Notes: generated from the letters alone by a model not told the origin. 64,000 bases of DNA from Akkermansiaceae bacterium (GCA_903919975.1 CAIXKE010000094.1:1-64000), one strand, 5' to 3'. Counted from the first letter of the stretch, positions 15,489 through 25,262 are shown. A program made the numbers and translations.

Positions 15489-17465
15489 TCACTTCGCCGC
15501 GGCGATGACGTGATCCTTGGTCATGCCAAGTTCCTGCATTGCAATGTTGCCCGGTGCGCTCATGCCGAAACGGTCGATTCCGAGGACTTTGCCTTGGGTG
15601 CCGACATATTTCCACCAAAGTCCGGTGACACCGGCCTCGATGGCGATGCGCTTATGGCATGAGGACGGCAACACGCTTTCGCGGTATTCCGCGCTCTGAC
15701 GGTCGAAGAGTTCGAAACATGGGAGGGAAACCACGCGGACGCCCTCGCCGAGTTCGGCGGCGGCGGTCATCGCATGTTGGAGTTCAGACCCCGTTGCGAG
15801 AAGGATAGTGGTGAGGGCGGCGCTTTCCTTTTTCGCGATGTAGCCACCTTTGCGCGTGCCGTCGCGGCGGGCATCGACGGACAACTCGTTCATGAGCGGA
15901 ATTGCTTGGCGCGTCAGGATCAAGGCGGTCGGTCCATCGGTGCGTCCCATCGCGGCGAGGAAGGCTCCGGCGGTTTCCTCGGCATCGCCGGGGCGAATCA
16001 CATCGAGATTCGGGATCACGCGCAGGCCGCTGACGGTTTCCACCGGTTGGTGGGTGGGTCCATCTTCGCCGACGCCGATGGAGTCATGGGTGAAAATGTA
16101 GGTGACGGGCAGACCGGAGAGTGCGGCGATGCGGATCGAGCCGCGCAGGTAGTCTGCAAAGACGAGGAAGGTAGCGCCACTCGCGCGGAATAGCCCGTCG
16201 TAGGCGATGCCGTTGCAAATCGCGCCCATGGCGTGCTCGCGGATGCCGAACCAGATATTGCGGCCCAGGGGGGTGGATTTGGAGAAATCCCCGCCGTTCT
16301 TGAGGTAATTTTTAGTAGATCCGTAAAGGTCTGCGCTGCCGGTGATGACTTGCGGCATGGCGGCGGCGATTGCATTGAGAATCGTGCCACCGGCGGAACG
16401 GGTGGCGTCCATGTAATCTGTGGCAAAGGCCGGGATTTTCTCGCCGAGATCCGTGGGGACCGCGCAAGCTAGCGCTTCGGTGAGTTGCTCGGCCAGGGCG
16501 GGATTTGCCTTGGCCCATGCGTCATAGGTCTTCTGCCAAGCCTCGAATTCCGAGTGGGAAGTGGATTTTTTCGCGGTAAAGAAGGCTTGGGTTTGTGGGG
16601 AAACGTAAAAATGCTCGGCAGCTGGCAGACCGAGACCCGCGCGGGCGGATTCGCTGAACTTCGCGCCGCCTTCGCCGTGGCCCTTGGCGGTGCCAGCGAC
16701 TTCCGGGATCCCTTTGCCGATGAGGGTTTTTGCGATGATGACCTTTGGGCGACCGTTGTTTTGCGTTTTGGCCGTTTCGAGGGCATGGGCGATGGCTTGG
16801 AGGTCGTGGCCATCAATGGTGACGGCATCCCATTTTTGTGAAGTGAAATAAGCCTCCGCATCCTCGCTCTGGCTTGCATCCGCCATGGCGTCGAGCGTCA
16901 CATCGTTCGAGTCATAGATGAGGATTAAATTGTCGAGGCCGTTGTGGCCGGCGAAGGCGATGGCCTCCTTGGCGACGCCTTCCTGCAGGCATCCATCGCC
17001 GTGTAGGGCGATGACATGGTGATCGATGATGGTGTGCTCGGCGGTGTTGAAGAGTGTGGCGGCGCGTTTTCCGGAAAGCGCGTAACCCACGGCATTGCCG
17101 ATGCCTTGGCCGAGCGGGCCGGTGGTGGCCTCCACGCCGGGCGTTTCGTGATACTCGGGGTGGCCTGGCGTGATCGAGTGCAGTTGGCGGAAGTTTTTCA
17201 CATCCTCACGGGAAACCGCATAGCCGGAAAGATGTAGCCAGCTGTAGAGGAACATCGATCCATGACCGGCAGAGAGGATGAAACGGTCGCGGTTCAGCCA
17301 TTTCGGGGCGTCCGGGCTGTAGCGCAGCGACACGCCGAAAAGCACCGCTCCGATTTCGGCGCAACCGAGAGGAAGGCCCAAATGGCCGGAGTTGCAGGCG
17401 TGGACGGCATCGATCGAGAGGCCGCGGGCCTCGTTGGCGGCTTGAGCAAGAAGAGTCGTATTCAT
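15489..17465 (-). CDS. tkt: Transketolase
   Basis: A 658-residue thiamine-diphosphate enzyme of the non-oxidative pentose-phosphate pathway, moving two-carbon units between sugar phosphates. The N-terminal domain has [17 protein letters not shown] and [12 protein letters not shown]. The ThDP site is [14 protein letters not shown] ending in YDSNDVTLD. The pyrimidine domain has [14 protein letters not shown] (catalytic Glu) and the C-terminal domain [18 protein letters not shown] chose ATG 17465, giving the usual start [15 protein letters not shown]. Full family length and all motifs are intact. Confidence 0.96.
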   Translation of the reverse strand: MNTTLLAQAANEARGLSIDAVHACNSGHLGLPLGCAEIGAVLFGVSLRYSPDAPKWLNRDRFILSAGHGSMFLYSWLHLSGYAVSREDVKNFRQLHSITPGHPEYHETPGVEATTGPLGQGIGNAVGYALSGKRAATLFNTAEHTIIDHHVIALHGDGCLQEGVAKEAIAFAGHNGLDNLILIYDSNDVTLDAMADASQSEDAEAYFTSQKWDAVTIDGHDLQAIAHALETAKTQNNGRPKVIIAKTLIGKGIPEVAGTAKGHGEGGAKFSESARAGLGLPAAEHFYVSPQTQAFFTAKKSTSHSEFEAWQKTYDAWAKANPALAEQLTEALACAVPTDLGEKIPAFATDYMDATRSAGGTILNAIAAAMPQVITGSADLYGSTKNYLKNGGDFSKSTPLGRNIWFGIREHAMGAICNGIAYDGLFRASGATFLVFADYLRGSIRIAALSGLPVTYIFTHDSIGVGEDGPTHQPVETVSGLRVIPNLDVIRPGDAEETAGAFLAAMGRTDGPTALILTRQAIPLMNELSVDARRDGTRKGGYIAKKESAALTTILLATGSELQHAMTAAAELGEGVRVVSLPCFELFDRQSAEYRESVLPSSCHKRIAIEAGVTGLWWKYVGTQGKVLGIDRFGMSAPGNIAMQELGMTKDHVIAAAK

Positions 17466-17699
17466 GGCAGTTGAAGGGGTCCGCGGGTGATTTGCGGCGG
17501 ACAAGAACGCCAGCGTAGAAGTCCCGCCAGCATTGACAAGCCACCATTCACAGCAATGCCGGGATCTTCCATGTGTCGGCCATTACGCGGATTCATGCAC
17601 CCTCACGACTGCGGATCGCCTTCGTTATGAAAAATTTGACCGAAAAACCTTGCCAAGCCGCCCGGCGTGAGGTTCTTTTCCGCCCGCACCGCGACCAAC

Positions 17700-17774
17700 G
17701 ACCCGTTCGTCTATCGGTTAGGACTCCAGGTTTTCATCCTGGCAAGAAGGGTTCGACTCCCTTACGGGTCGCCA
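17700..17774 (+). tRNA. tRNA-Glu (UUC)
   Basis: Complete cloverleaf. The acceptor stem is GACCCGT / ACGGGTC with discriminator G and an encoded CCA. The anticodon stem is CCAGG / CCTGG with loop TTTTCAT (anticodon TTC). The T arm is AAGGG-TTCGACT-CCCTT. A T-run follows directly and may terminate it. Confidence 0.95.
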
Positions 17775-17839
17775 TTTTTTTACTCAGCCTCCGCCCCAAA
17801 GCGGGGGCTGTTTGGTTTCCAGTCATTCCCCGCCCACCC

Positions 17840-18604
17840 GTGACCGCCCAAGAAAAAGCCGAATCCCTGCGGGCCCGCAAAGGCGGCCGCCGAATCACCG
17901 CGCTGACGGCCTACGACTACCCCACCGCCCGCCTGCTGGACGAATGCGGCGTGGATGTCCTACTCGTCGGCGATTCGCTCGGGATGGTGGTGCTGGGATT
18001 TCCAGACACCACCCACGTCACGCTCGACCACATGCTGCACCACGTGGCGGCGGTCGCCCGCGCCCGGCCTCGCGCTCTCGTCATCGGCGATTTGCCGATC
18101 CACAGCTATGAAACGCCGCAGCAGGCGCTGGAAAGCGCCCGCGAACTCGTCGCCGCCGGTGCCGAGGCGGTGAAACTCGAAGGCGGAATCCGCCAAGCGG
18201 AAAAAGTCCGGGCCATCACCCAAGCCGGCATCCCAGTCGTCGGCCACCTCGGCATGCTGCCGCAGCGCGTGCTTGATGAAGGCGGTTACCGCAAAAAGGG
18301 CAAAACCCCGGAACAGGCGGAAGCAATCCGCGAAGGCGCTCAGGCGCTCATCGATGCCGGGGTTTGCGCCATCGTTTTTGAATCCGTCATTCCGGAAACC
18401 GCCCGCCTGCTTTCCGAATCGCTCTCGGTGCCGATCATCGGCATCGGCTGCGGGGATCAGACCTGCGATGGAGAAGTCGCGGTCGTCACCGATTTGTTAG
18501 GATCCTTTCCATGGTTTGTGCCGCCCTTCGCCAAGCCGGAGGTGGACCTGGCAAACGTCATCCGCGAGGCGGTCGCACGCTACATCGCACGGGTAGAGAA
18601 TTGA
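17840..18604 (+). CDS. panB: Ketopantoate hydroxymethyltransferase
   Basis: A 254-residue enzyme making ketopantoate from 2-ketoisovalerate and methylene-tetrahydrofolate, an early step of pantothenate/CoA synthesis. It shows ITALTAYDYPTARLLDE, the metal-site LLVGDSLGMV, VKLEGG, VVGHLGMLPQ and IIGIGCGDQTCDGEV (family: GIGAGxxxDGQ). The GTG at 17840 is taken as the start because tRNA-Glu occupies the sequence just before. An open frame continuing through the tRNA is not plausible. Pairs with coaB at 48 kb in CoA synthesis. Confidence 0.93.
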   Translation: MTAQEKAESLRARKGGRRITALTAYDYPTARLLDECGVDVLLVGDSLGMVVLGFPDTTHVTLDHMLHHVAAVARARPRALVIGDLPIHSYETPQQALESARELVAAGAEAVKLEGGIRQAEKVRAITQAGIPVVGHLGMLPQRVLDEGGYRKKGKTPEQAEAIREGAQALIDAGVCAIVFESVIPETARLLSESLSVPIIGIGCGDQTCDGEVAVVTDLLGSFPWFVPPFAKPEVDLANVIREAVARYIARVEN

Positions 18605-18626
18605 GCCGCCCTGAATAAAGAGTTGC

Positions 18627-18680
18627 GACCTTATTGTCGCTTCTTCCTCTTTCCCCCACCGAAGAAGGGACAATAAGGTC
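18627..18680. repeat. 20-bp inverted repeat between panB and hemW
   Basis: Arms 18627-18646 and 18661-18680 match at 19 of 20 positions (starting GACCTTATTGTC, ending GACAATAAGGTC) around a 14-nt pyrimidine-rich loop. There is no U-tract, so it is not a classical terminator. It resembles the other palindromic repeats in the window in design but not in sequence. Confidence 0.8.
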
Positions 18681-18745
18681 CCTGCTCCTTAAATCCCCCA
18701 TCCCAAGCCTTCCCGGCGGCGGATTCCCGTGCTACACAGCGGCTC

Positions 18746-19831
18746 TTGCTGATCTACCTCCACATTCCCTTTTGTCACCGCGTTTGCCCGTATTGCTCGT
18801 TTTACAAGCATACGCCGGGTGCCACGCCGATCGGCGAGTTCATCGATGCGCTCGCGGCAGAAGCGAGGCAACGCATTTCCACACAAACCCGCACGATCTA
18901 TCTGGGCGGCGGCACGCCGAGCATGCTCTCGCCGGCCCATCTGAAACGCTTGTTCTCCGCGTTGCATGAAACCATCGATTTCACGCAACTCGATGAAGTC
19001 ACGCTGGAGGCGAATCCCGCCACCTTCGATGTGGAGAAAGCTCGGCTTTTCCGCGATCTCGGCGTGACCCGCGTCTCGCTCGGCATTCAATCGTTCACTC
19101 CGCACGTCCTGCAAACCCTCGGCCGCGAACACTCGGTGGAACAAGCATCCGAAGCCGTCGCCATTCTCCGCGCCGCCGGAATTCCACAAGTGAACATCGA
19201 CCTGATGTTTTCCATCCCCGGACAATCGAAGGCCGACTGGGAGAGCACGCTGCGCCACGCTGTTTCGTTAGAGCCGGATCACATTTCCGCCTACAACCTC
19301 ACCTACGAGGAAGACACCGCGTTCTTCGAATCTCTCCGCCGCGGGGAAATGCGCGAAAATGAAGATCACGACGCGGAGTTTTTCCATCTGGCCGATGACA
19401 TTCTAACATCCGCAGGTTTCGACCATTACGAAACCTCGAACTATGCCAAACCCGGCTGCCATTCCTCGCACAACCGCGGCTATTGGCGCGGTGAAGATTA
19501 TCTCGGCCTCGGACCATCGGCTGTTTCCACCCTCGAAGGAATCCGTTCCAAAAACGTGCCCGACACCGCACGTTATGTTGCGCAAATCCAAGCGATCGGG
19601 AACGCCACCGTCGAATCCGAATTCCTCGATGCCGAAGCCCGACGTCTCGAACGCATCGCCCTCGGACTCCGCACCACCGAGGGAATTCCGCTTAACTTGC
19701 TAGATGCCGCCGCGCGCGCCCGCGCCCGCACCCTCGCGGATGAAGCGCTCGCCCGTATCGATGATGACCGCCTGATACTCATCCACCACGGCCGCGCCCT
19801 AGTCGATCCCATCGCCGCAGAGTTGGTGTGA
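18746..19831 (+). CDS. hemW: Radical SAM haem chaperone HemW
   Basis: A 361-residue radical-SAM protein. The cluster motif CHRVCPYCSFYK is the HemW form of CxxxCxxC. Other family motifs are TIYLGGGTPSML, LEANPATFD, RVSLGIQSF, NIDLMFSIPGQ and ETSNYAKPGCHSSHNRGYW. HemW was long annotated as an oxygen-independent coproporphyrinogen oxidase but acts as a haem chaperone. No ATG precedes the conserved start. TTG 18746 (reading L-L-I-Y-L-H-I-P-F) is the best start. No ribosome-binding site is evident. Confidence 0.9.
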   Translation: MLIYLHIPFCHRVCPYCSFYKHTPGATPIGEFIDALAAEARQRISTQTRTIYLGGGTPSMLSPAHLKRLFSALHETIDFTQLDEVTLEANPATFDVEKARLFRDLGVTRVSLGIQSFTPHVLQTLGREHSVEQASEAVAILRAAGIPQVNIDLMFSIPGQSKADWESTLRHAVSLEPDHISAYNLTYEEDTAFFESLRRGEMRENEDHDAEFFHLADDILTSAGFDHYETSNYAKPGCHSSHNRGYWRGEDYLGLGPSAVSTLEGIRSKNVPDTARYVAQIQAIGNATVESEFLDAEARRLERIALGLRTTEGIPLNLLDAAARARARTLADEALARIDDDRLILIHHGRALVDPIAAELV

Positions 19832-19875
19832 GTCAGAGGGCCCCACCACCTTATCGCCGATCCACGACAAAATCA

Positions 19876-19987
19876 TAAGGAGGCACCACACTCCTGTGGT
19901 GCCTGCGGAAGAGCCACCGATGGATCACGCGAAGCTCTCTCATTGGCTTTCCTTCCGCTTCTACGACAAGAGTTTCGCAGTTCCTTA
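19876..19987. repeat. Dispersed repeat family A, copy 1
   Basis: A 112-bp element with short terminal inverted repeats (TAAGGAG at the left, TTCCTTA at the right) and a 9-bp hairpin GGCACCACA / TGTGGTGCC near the left end. It is clearly related along its length to 38885-38999. No coding capacity. It lies between hemW and a gene remnant. Confidence 0.8.
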
Positions 19988-19996
19988 AATCCCTAA

Positions 19997-20477
19997 CTAT
20001 CGCCGCGGACCTGCCGGGAGCTTGTGGCGCGGCACCCGGGTAGCCGGGTCGAGGTCGGGATCGAAGCCATAGACCCCCGCCGTCTCCGCCACCGGGAGCT
20101 CGGGGCGGGAACGGCCCGGAGCATCGGATGCAAACCAATGGTTGCCGCGAAACTTGAACGTCTTCGGTTCGGCGTCAGGTCCGATGTTGACGATCGTCCG
20201 CACTTTGGAACTCTTAAAAACCACAATATTGTTAGTAAATTGGTTGTTGCCGCAGCGGGCGAAGCGTTGTTCCGGCAAGATCCGGAACACCCACTTCTCC
20301 GGCTGTTCTATCATATTAAAGCGGAAATCGCACTCGGTCGCCCCGGTGAAAGCCACGGCACATTCGCCGCCGAGAGTCACATTGTCCTCGATCCGGATCC
20401 GGGTCGCCTCATACGGCGCACGCTGCGGATGGAATCTAATCCAGTGGACCCGCCGGTCATGGCATGAAAAAAGAAAT
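19997..20477 (-). pseudogene. C-terminal remnant of a parallel beta-helix-type protein
   Basis: An open frame without a usable start reads leftward from about 20477 and stops at 19997. It contains HWIRFHPQRAPYEATRIRI, then GATECDFRFNMIEQPEKW, then KSSKVRTIVNIG and FRGNHWFASDAPGRSRPELP. This looks like the last part of a right-handed parallel beta-helix protein (polysaccharide lyase or carbohydrate-binding type), preceded directly by a stop codon, with no 5' part in the region. It lies next to repeat family A. I read it as a truncated gene. The family assignment is tentative. Confidence 0.5.
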
Positions 20478-20652
20478 CAAACAGCAGATCCTATTCCTTC
20501 CGCTGACAAATGCTCAGCCGAAAAACGACGACCTAAAAAAATGCCCGATACCACCCGCTGCTTTGCAGTAAATCCGCTCGTTTCCGCAACTTGCCGCTTC
20601 CGGCGCGCGATTCCGCCTGTTATGAATCGCGGCGCTTTCACACTGCCTGCCG

Positions 20653-21333
20653 ATGTCCGACGTTTCACCTTTGCCATTCTGCACCGCCATCCTCGTGGCG
20701 GCGGGCTCCAGTCGGCGCATGGGATTCGATAAACTCGCGGCCACTCTCGGGGGGAAATCGGTATTGCGGCGGTCCTTGGAAGCGTTTCTTGCGGCAGATT
20801 CGATTTCCTCGGTGGTGCTCGTGTGCCCGGATGACCTCTGGAGTTTGCTCGATGGCGTGGATTTCACCAAACCCGTAACGCGCACGGACGGCGGAGCAGA
20901 CCGCCAGGACTCAGTGGCCCGCGGACTTGCCGCGCTGGGCCCGGAAACGCGATTCGTCGCCGTGCATGACGGCGCGCGGCCATTGGTCGCGCAGGAAGAC
21001 ATCGACCGCTGCGTGGCGGCGGCGATCGAGTATCGCGCGGCCAGCCTTGCCCGCCGCGTTACCGAGACGATGAAACGCTCAGATGCGGACGATTTCATCG
21101 CCGAAGCGGTAAGCCGCGAAAATCTATGGTGCATGGAAACCCCACAGGTGATCGAAATCTCGCTGCTGCGCGATGCCTACGCCGCTGTGGCCGCCAACAA
21201 TCTGTTAGTTACAGACGAGGTTTCAGCCGTGCAAGCCATCGGCGCAAAGGTGAAATTCATCGAATCCCGGCATCCGAATCTGAAAATCACGACCCAGGCC
21301 GACCTCGCTCTAGCAGAGGCATTGTTGAAATAA
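20653..21333 (+). CDS. ispD: 2-C-methyl-D-erythritol 4-phosphate cytidylyltransferase
   Basis: A 226-residue enzyme of the MEP isoprenoid pathway, joining CTP and MEP. It shows AILVAAGSSRRMGFDKL (nucleotide loop), RTDGGADRQDSVARGL, VAVHDGARPLV, LWCMETPQV and TDEVSAVQ, all diagnostic. ATG 20653 begins just before the first strand. It is separate from ispF (49.5 kb), although the two are often fused or adjacent in other bacteria. It is followed 6 bp later by the M16 protease gene. Confidence 0.95.
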   Translation: MSDVSPLPFCTAILVAAGSSRRMGFDKLAATLGGKSVLRRSLEAFLAADSISSVVLVCPDDLWSLLDGVDFTKPVTRTDGGADRQDSVARGLAALGPETRFVAVHDGARPLVAQEDIDRCVAAAIEYRAASLARRVTETMKRSDADDFIAEAVSRENLWCMETPQVIEISLLRDAYAAVAANNLLVTDEVSAVQAIGAKVKFIESRHPNLKITTQADLALAEALLK

Positions 21334-21339
21334 CAGATC

Positions 21340-22587
21340 ATGAGTAAAGCAATCTACGAATGGCGGCAGATCCCCGGCGGCCCGCGACTGGCAGTGGCCA
21401 CCGTGGCGGATTCGGAATGCGCTGCGCTTACGATCCACATACCCGCAGGCAGTCGCGACGAGGCGGACTTGCCCGCCGGACTCGCGCATTTCGTCGAGCA
21501 CATGGTTTTCAAAGGCACGGATCGCCGGAGCGCGCGTGAGTTGAGTTTTGAAATCGAAAATGCCGGCGGCCAACTCAACGCCTGCACCTCGGAAGACCAA
21601 ACCGTTTATGAAGGACGCGGTGAAGCGGAACTGTTACCCGTGCTCGCCGACGTGCTGGCGGACATGGTCTGGCACGCGACGTTTCCTGAAGCGGAAATCC
21701 AACTCGAACGCGAAGTCATCAGCGAGGAAATCACGATGTATCGCGAATCACCGGCTGACCACATCGGCGATCTGATTTCAAAAGCATTGTGGGGCGATCA
21801 TCCGCTCGGCAATGCCATCTCGGGATCACTGGAATCCATTGCCCGGATCGATCGCCAAGCATTGCTGGATTTTAGGAATCGCCACCATTTCCGCAAGGAC
21901 GTGGTGATCGCCGCAGCCGGGCCATTCACCGCAGATGAGGTCATGAAAATCATCATGCCGCATTTGCCAGCGGTGTTTCACGCTGGAGAAACCAGCGCTC
22001 CATTTGTCCGCGATACTGCAAGCGTTGGCAATATCATCGACCGCCGCGAAACCGATCAACTCCAACTCTCACTCGCCTGGCACACGCCGGGCCGCCACTC
22101 GGAGAGCCGCCATGCGCTGCGCCTGCTCAGCATGATGCTCGGCGAGACTGCCAGCTCGCGCCTCTTTCTCGAACTCCGCGAGGAACGCGGACTATGCTAT
22201 CAGATCGGCTGTGACGTTTCATTTTTCGATGAAACCGGAGCCTTCGAGGTCAACGCCGGACTCGATCCTGAAGCGCGTGCGGAAGCGCTCGAATGCATTC
22301 ACCGGGAAATCAAGGATCTCGCCACCCGCGGCCCGCAGCCCGGAGAACTTGATCGTGCAAAACGACTCGCCATTTCTCAAAGCAAGTTGGCCTTCGAAAC
22401 CACCTCCGCCCATGCCGCATGGGCTGGCGAAGGCGTGTTGGATTTCGGCCATATCCCATCACCTGCCAAATGGCGCGACGATGTCCTGTCCGTGACCGAT
22501 GCCGCAATCCAAGAAATCGCCCGCGAGGTGTTTTTAGACCAGCAACCCGCCATCGCAGAAATCGGCCCGTTAGATGTGACGTTCTAA
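21340..22587 (+). CDS. M16-family zinc protease
   Basis: A 415-residue peptidase of the pitrilysin/processing-peptidase family. The inverted zinc motif HFVEH is at 50-54 with a distal Glu near 129 in EREVISEEI. The R/Y-type C-terminal domain has LRLLSMMLGETASSRLFLELREERGLCYQI. Such proteins degrade peptides or process exported proteins. This one lacks a signal peptide and carries the catalytic half only once, so it may dimerise. Probably co-transcribed with ispD. Confidence 0.92.
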   Translation: MSKAIYEWRQIPGGPRLAVATVADSECAALTIHIPAGSRDEADLPAGLAHFVEHMVFKGTDRRSARELSFEIENAGGQLNACTSEDQTVYEGRGEAELLPVLADVLADMVWHATFPEAEIQLEREVISEEITMYRESPADHIGDLISKALWGDHPLGNAISGSLESIARIDRQALLDFRNRHHFRKDVVIAAAGPFTADEVMKIIMPHLPAVFHAGETSAPFVRDTASVGNIIDRRETDQLQLSLAWHTPGRHSESRHALRLLSMMLGETASSRLFLELREERGLCYQIGCDVSFFDETGAFEVNAGLDPEARAEALECIHREIKDLATRGPQPGELDRAKRLAISQSKLAFETTSAHAAWAGEGVLDFGHIPSPAKWRDDVLSVTDAAIQEIAREVFLDQQPAIAEIGPLDVTF

Positions 22588-22618
22588 TTCGCTCGGATAC
22601 GGAGCGCGGGAATCCTAC

Positions 22619-22740
22619 GGAGCGCCGATATTCTGTCGGCTGTCGGACGGGGGACATTCTGTCACCCGTCTTTCGCGATGCGACTCGCCGGACAGAATGT
22701 CCGTCATCCAACAGCGCGCAAAATGCACGCGCTCCGACAA
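22619..22740. repeat. Dispersed repeat family B, copy 1
   Basis: About 120 bp rich in the element GACATTCTGTC / GACAGAATGTCC in both orientations, ending with CAAAATGCACGCGCT. The first 50 bases and the last part match the reverse complement of 46453-46540. Non-coding, directly after the M16 gene. Confidence 0.8.
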
Positions 22741-22774
22741 ACTGGATCCTAAAAGCCAGCGCTCCGTGCCAAAT

Positions 22775-23062
22775 TTATTTCCCAAGGCGTCGATTCGCAG
22801 CAATCCACCCGATGAACGAGACGGCAAGTCCGACTGCAGTGACTATCGCGAGGCGGATCGTCCAAGCATAAGCAACTGGAATGGACTCCTCGGTGCCGCT
22901 GAAAATCTTAACCACAGGAAAAACGTCCTCAGGGTAGCTGCCGGTCGTCAGTATGAGCAACTGCCAACCTAGAAGCACGACAAAGAAAATGACAGAGATG
23001 ATGGAGATGAGCCGGACCAACCGCATCCGGGGGTTTTGCGTTGGATTGCGATTCTTGCTCAT
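22775..23062 (-). CDS. Small two-span membrane protein
   Basis: A 95-residue protein with two hydrophobic helices (about 16-38 and 67-88) separated by a short loop with TTGSYPEDVFPVVKIFSG. No family recognised. I chose ATG 23062. The ORF continues upstream to 23182 but that part is repeat family C, so it is unlikely to be coding. Same strand as the TM2 gene, separated by the repeat. Confidence 0.6.
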   Translation of the reverse strand: MSKNRNPTQNPRMRLVRLISIISVIFFVVLLGWQLLILTTGSYPEDVFPVVKIFSGTEESIPVAYAWTIRLAIVTAVGLAVSFIGWIAANRRLGK

Positions 23063-23111
23063 AGTGTGGTTTGTTCGATCAGGAGGCTTGAGCGGTGATC
23101 CAAAATAGTAG

Positions 23112-23162
23112 TCTAGGACTTCAGTCCGTTCTTCGCTCAAAAGAACGGACTGAAGTCCTAGA
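23112..23162. repeat. Repeat family C, compact hairpin copy
   Basis: A perfect 22-bp inverted repeat (23112-23133 with 23141-23162; core AGGACTTCAGTCCGTTCTT) around a 7-nt loop. The same arms flank a longer spacer at 32318-32445. It lies between two leftward membrane-protein genes. Confidence 0.9.
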
Positions 23163-23174
23163 TTACTTTTCTTT

Positions 23175-23573
23175 TCACCCACGGTTCCGCTCGTCCACCT
23201 GGAGATTCAGCGTGCAGAAGTCATAGAGCCAACCGATGCCTAAGAGTCCGCCGGTGAAAAGCCACAGGAGGCCGGTCCAGATTTTCCCCAGATAGAACCG
23301 ATGGATTCCCAGAAGTCCGAGGAAGGTCAGCAGAATCCACGCCACTGAGTAATCGTAAGGTCCGGAGGTGAAACGCAAATCCGCCCGACGGTCCATGCTT
23401 GGAATCAGGAATAAATCGATAAGCCAACCAATGCCTAACAATCCAAGCGTGAAAAACCAGATCGCGCCAGTGATCGGTCTTCCATAATAAAACCGATGGG
23501 CTCCGGTGAATCCGAAAATCCAGAGCAGATAGCCGATGGTTTTGCTGTGCGTGTCGCCATGGGGAGTTTCCAT
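23175..23573 (-). CDS. Protein with two TM2 domains
   Basis: A 132-residue membrane protein with tandem TM2 units. Each unit has two helices and the family pattern: GFTGAHRFYYGRPITGAIWFF then GLLGIGWLIDLFLIP, and GLLGIHRFYLGKIWTGLLWLF then GLLGIGWLYDFCTL. TM2 proteins are widespread and their molecular role in bacteria is unknown. The internal duplication is clear. Its 3' end abuts repeat family C. Confidence 0.88.
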   Translation of the reverse strand: METPHGDTHSKTIGYLLWIFGFTGAHRFYYGRPITGAIWFFTLGLLGIGWLIDLFLIPSMDRRADLRFTSGPYDYSVAWILLTFLGLLGIHRFYLGKIWTGLLWLFTGGLLGIGWLYDFCTLNLQVDERNRG

Positions 23574-23768
23574 GCATGGAAGCTACATCAATAAAGCGCA
23601 AATGGAAGCACGGAGCGGCGGAACAGCTTGCCCGGCGTGGCGCAGCGAAGACGGGTGTCCGCCGATGCCCATGAGAAGCCAATGAGGTGAGGAACCGGCT
23701 TGTCACTGTCCCCCATGGACGTCGGCGATCATGCATCGCCGCTCCTTGAGGCGAATTCAGAATCGCTT

Positions 23769-24188
23769 TCAGTCCCCCACCACGCTGACGGCGATTTCGC
23801 GGTGGTGTGGCGCACGGCGGTGCTCGAACAAAAAGATGCCCTGCCATGTACCGAGGGTCATGCGCCCGCTGATGATGGGAATGACCTCACTGCTGCGAGT
23901 GAGCGCCATCCGGATATGGCTAGGCATGTCGTCGGGTCCTTCCTGGGTGTGAATAAACCATGGCGTGTCCTCCGGCACCAGATGATCGAAAAAACGCTCC
24001 AAATCCCGACGTGCGCTGGGATCGGCGTTTTCCATGATGACCAGGCTGGCACTGGTGTGTCGAACGAAAATGGTGACGGTGCCGGACCGAATGCCGGAGC
24101 GGGCGACAATCGCCGCGGTTTCCCGGGTGATCTCGATGGTGCCCTTGCCATGACTCCTGACGGAAAACTGCTCGGTGTGCGCGGCCAT
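23769..24188 (-). CDS. yjbQ: YjbQ family (UPF0047) protein
   Basis: A 139-residue protein of the YjbQ family, reported to have weak thiamine-phosphate synthase activity. Diagnostic features are FVRHTSASLVIMENADPS (with the metal-binding His), then HTQEGPDDMPSHIRMAL, then GTWQGIFLFEHR. It is complete and starts 9 bp after the end of the next upstream gene, the MDR oxidoreductase, so the two are likely co-transcribed. Confidence 0.92.
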   Translation of the reverse strand: MAAHTEQFSVRSHGKGTIEITRETAAIVARSGIRSGTVTIFVRHTSASLVIMENADPSARRDLERFFDHLVPEDTPWFIHTQEGPDDMPSHIRMALTRSSEVIPIISGRMTLGTWQGIFLFEHRRAPHHREIAVSVVGD

Positions 24189-24197
24189 AATGGGATC

Positions 24198-25235
24198 TCA
24201 GGAGTTCGACGGATGATCGTTCAATTCAAGCACCCACTTGCCGTGGGCGCGGCCGTTTTCCATGGCGGCATGCGCCTCACGAAGGTTCTTGACTGTTAGT
24301 CCATCGAAAAAACGGGTATGGATTTTCGGGAAATCCCCGGAGTCACAGAGCAAGGCGAGATCGGCGAGAATTTCGCCTTGGCGGTGCATGTCCGGCGTTT
24401 GGAATTTCGCGCGAGCGGCCATGAATTCCCATGCGATTCGCACGCACTTCGCCTTGAGCGGATCGCCGATGTGGAGTTTCTCACGAGGTTCGACGATCAA
24501 GCCGAGCGCGCCCAGTGGAGCGATGAGATCCGCAGTGGTGTCCCAGTAGAGTTCGGTGTTGAATAGATTGGCGATGAAGGGAAACGCGGTGATGCCCAAG
24601 GCCTCGACTTGCGGGCGTAGGGGTTCGCGGTGATTGATGACGTGATGAGCACCTAACGATTCGCACCACGCGCGGGTTTCCGGCCGCGAGGCGGTGGCCA
24701 CGACGGTCAGCCCGGCCGCTCGTGCCAATGGAATCAGCCCGGAGCCGACGCCGCCTGCCCCGTTGATGATGAGCAAGGCCTTGCCGCGATCTTTTCCGTT
24801 AGGGTCCGCGCCCATGCGCTCGAAGAGCAACTCCCATGCGGTGAGTGCCACCAATGGAATGGCGGAGGCTTCCGCAAACGACCAGGATTTCGGTTTGTGC
24901 GCGACGAGTCGGGAATCAACCGCTTGAAACTCGGCGTTGCAGCCGGGCCGCGTAAGATCGCCTGCGTAAAAAACCTCATCGCCGGGGGAAAACGTGGTGA
25001 CCTTCGAGCCGACAGCCTCCACCGTGCCCGCTGCGTCCCAACCGAGGATGCGTGGCGGGTCATGTGGGCCAGCACCGAGAGAACTGCGGATTTTTGTGTC
25101 CACTGGATTCACCGCGACGGCGCGGATTCGCACTAACAAATCCAGTGGGCCGGGCTTTGGGGTTTCCGTTTCAAACTGCACGAGGCAGTCGGGATCTGTG
25201 ACGGGAAGAAACTGACGTGCTCCGATGGCTTTCAT
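24198..25235 (-). CDS. Zinc-independent MDR alcohol dehydrogenase/quinone reductase
   Basis: A 345-residue medium-chain dehydrogenase/reductase. The N-terminal substrate domain has VRIRAVAVNPVDTKIRSS and LGWDAAGTVEAVG. The nucleotide-binding domain has GAGGVGSGLIPLARAAGL followed by a basic residue pattern (ATASRPETR) suggesting NADPH. The structural zinc cysteines are missing, as in quinone-oxidoreductase-like members. The real substrate is unknown. Nine bases before yjbQ. Confidence 0.88.
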   Translation of the reverse strand: MKAIGARQFLPVTDPDCLVQFETETPKPGPLDLLVRIRAVAVNPVDTKIRSSLGAGPHDPPRILGWDAAGTVEAVGSKVTTFSPGDEVFYAGDLTRPGCNAEFQAVDSRLVAHKPKSWSFAEASAIPLVALTAWELLFERMGADPNGKDRGKALLIINGAGGVGSGLIPLARAAGLTVVATASRPETRAWCESLGAHHVINHREPLRPQVEALGITAFPFIANLFNTELYWDTTADLIAPLGALGLIVEPREKLHIGDPLKAKCVRIAWEFMAARAKFQTPDMHRQGEILADLALLCDSGDFPKIHTRFFDGLTVKNLREAHAAMENGRAHGKWVLELNDHPSNS

Positions 25236-25262
25236 TGGCTAATTCAAAGGCAATCCGCCCGC

